DNA of 7,444 bases, taken from assembly GCA_041588495.1 (NCBI GenBank), contig JBFGWM010000140.1:1-7444 (forward strand). The letters are read 5' to 3'. Positions 6,465-7,444 of this stretch are shown in pieces. How positions within the stretch are numbered: the first letter of the stretch is position 1; each line of letters starts with the position of its first letter. A program made the translations under genes and the position numbers. The notes beneath the pieces are model-generated. The model had not been told where the DNA came from, searched no databases, and saw only the letters and a list, made by a program, of their open reading frames with translations. This DNA is from JBFGWM01 sp041588495. GTDB taxonomy: Bacteria; Pseudomonadota; Gammaproteobacteria; Pseudomonadales; JBFGWM01.

Positions 6465-7444
6465 ATGCGCCCGGGCGTCGCGATCGCGCTGTTGCTGGTG
6501 GTGCTGCTGCCGGGTGTCCTGTTCGTGGCCAGCGCGGTGCGCATGATGGCGGACCGGGAGATGCTGCTGGAACACCGCCTCGCCGGACACCGGCAGGTGA
6601 CGCTCCGCCAGGTCGAGCAACCCCTCGCCGACTGGCTCGCCACCCTCGGCGCGCGCCTGGACTCGACGCTCGGCAGTATTCCGGCGGGTACCGACGACCT
6701 GCGCGCACTGGTGCGCACAACGCCCTGGGTGCGCCAGGCCCTGGCCCTGGATCGTGACGGCCAGCGCCACTTCCCCCCGCCCGAAGAACCCCTGACCGCC
6801 CAGGAGCGTGACTTTCTCGAACGCACCCGCCTGCTATGGAAGGATCGCGGGATTCTCTACCCGGCGGCAGCCGAGGGCCAGTCCGTGGATCGCGGCTGGT
6901 ACGCCTGGTACTGGGGCGACGAGATGAACCTGATCCGCTGGGTACGCCGCAAGGACGGCATGCTGGTCGGCGCCGAACTCGATCCGGCACGGCTCGCGGC
7001 CGACATCATCGCCCTGCTCCCCGACGCGGCGCCCGCGGACGCGCTGTTACGCCTGCGCAACGAGCGCGGCGTCATCCTTTACCAGTGGGGCGCGGACGTT
7101 CCCGATCATCCACCCGCACCGGCCGCCGTGCGGCCGCTGGAATCACCGCTTGCCGCCTGGCGGCTGGAATACCTCGACGTTGCGCCGGTCCGGTCCACGC
7201 CCCCTCCGTTCTGGCTGCTCGGCGTGGTGAGCCTCGGCTGCCTGCTGATGCTCGCCCTCGCCGGCTACCTGTACCGCGCGCACCGGCGGGAGGTCGAGAT
7301 CGCAGGGCAACGGGTGAGTTTCGTCAACCAGGTCTCCCACGAACTCAAGACGCCGCTGACCAATATCCGCATGTACAGCGAACTGCTGGAGCGGGAGTTG
7401 CCTGAAGACGAGGACAAGCCACGCCACTACCTTGGCGTGATCCG
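6465..7444 (+). CDS. Sensor histidine kinase, N-terminal part (cut by the window end)
   Basis: 326 codons are present and the frame is open at the last base. A transmembrane helix (about 5-24) is followed by some 220 residues predicted to lie outside the cytoplasmic membrane, then a second helix (about 248-270). The outer part includes WVRQALALDRDGQ (88-100), GMLVGAELDP (165-174) and RNERGVILYQWG (198-209), a layout like double-CACHE sensor domains, but I cannot confirm the fold. A linker of about 20 residues leads to the H-box SFVNQVSHELKTPLTN (285-300), with H292 as the phosphoacceptor; there is no room for a HAMP domain. The ATP-binding domain lies past the window. The ATG at 6465 has GGAG at 6452-6455, 9 bases upstream. 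It lies 63 bases after the VWA gene, probably in the same operon, and a response regulator gene is expected nearby. Confidence 0.9.
   Translation, partial: MRPGVAIALLLVVLLPGVLFVASAVRMMADREMLLEHRLAGHRQVTLRQVEQPLADWLATLGARLDSTLGSIPAGTDDLRALVRTTPWVRQALALDRDGQRHFPPPEEPLTAQERDFLERTRLLWKDRGILYPAAAEGQSVDRGWYAWYWGDEMNLIRWVRRKDGMLVGAELDPARLAADIIALLPDAAPADALLRLRNERGVILYQWGADVPDHPPAPAAVRPLESPLAAWRLEYLDVAPVRSTPPPFWLLGVVSLGCLLMLALAGYLYRAHRREVEIAGQRVSFVNQVSHELKTPLTNIRMYSELLERELPEDEDKPRHYLGVI

Noticed and set aside
5385..6770. 461-codon open frame on the minus strand, and a 279-codon frame at 6151-6990
   Set aside because: Both overlap the VWA and kinase genes in antisense and cross the intercistronic hairpin; composition is typical of GC-rich shadow frames.
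6836..7405. 189-codon plus-strand open frame in another phase
   Set aside because: It lies inside the kinase gene, whose frame carries the transmembrane helices and the H-box; this frame is Arg-rich and has no motif.

Overview
The window is GC-rich, densely coded DNA from a Gram-negative bacterium. It holds an outer-membrane beta-barrel with a C-terminal Phe, a Tsx/OmpK-like fold and strong Shine-Dalgarno sites. A gammaproteobacterium of the Chromatiales/Ectothiorhodospiraceae kind is my best guess, but this rests on gene types and composition, not on any search.

Layout. Bases 1-237 form a perfect inverted repeat (117-base arms, 3-base centre). Its right arm is the 3' end of a minus-strand GTPase gene and its left arm is a mirror copy of it. 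This most likely marks a fold-back artefact at a contig end, with a real inverted duplication or hairpin end as alternatives. The GTPase (DUF697/YcjF-like, membrane-associating tail) runs from 1357 down to 164. A 376-base divergent intergenic region follows. Two plus-strand serine biosynthesis genes come next: serC (Methanosarcina/alphaproteobacterial-type phosphoserine aminotransferase, 1734-2846) and serA (short 3-phosphoglycerate dehydrogenase with a C-terminal ACT domain, 2886-4055). They are 39 bases apart and supply two of the three steps from 3-phosphoglycerate to serine.

After a GC-rich spacer comes a single gene for a Tsx/OmpK-like outer-membrane channel (4194-4916). The region that follows holds the clearest regulatory signal of the window: three tandem 11-base units with a GTCAC/GTTAC core at 4965-4997, laid out like a Pho box. 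These stand upstream of a gene for an exported von Willebrand factor A protein with an intact MIDAS (5064-6401). A strong 16-bp hairpin (6412-6448) and a Shine-Dalgarno site then lead into a sensor histidine kinase (6465 to the window end). The kinase has a large extracytoplasmic domain, no HAMP, and an intact H-box, and is cut by the window edge.

The most interesting unit is 4965-7444. It looks like a two-component operon in which a periplasmic metal-dependent VWA protein is co-encoded with a membrane kinase, behind direct repeats of the spacing used by OmpR/PhoB-family regulators. Whether the repeats bind PhoB or the kinase's own partner cannot be told from this window. No tRNA, rRNA, CRISPR array or insertion sequence was seen.
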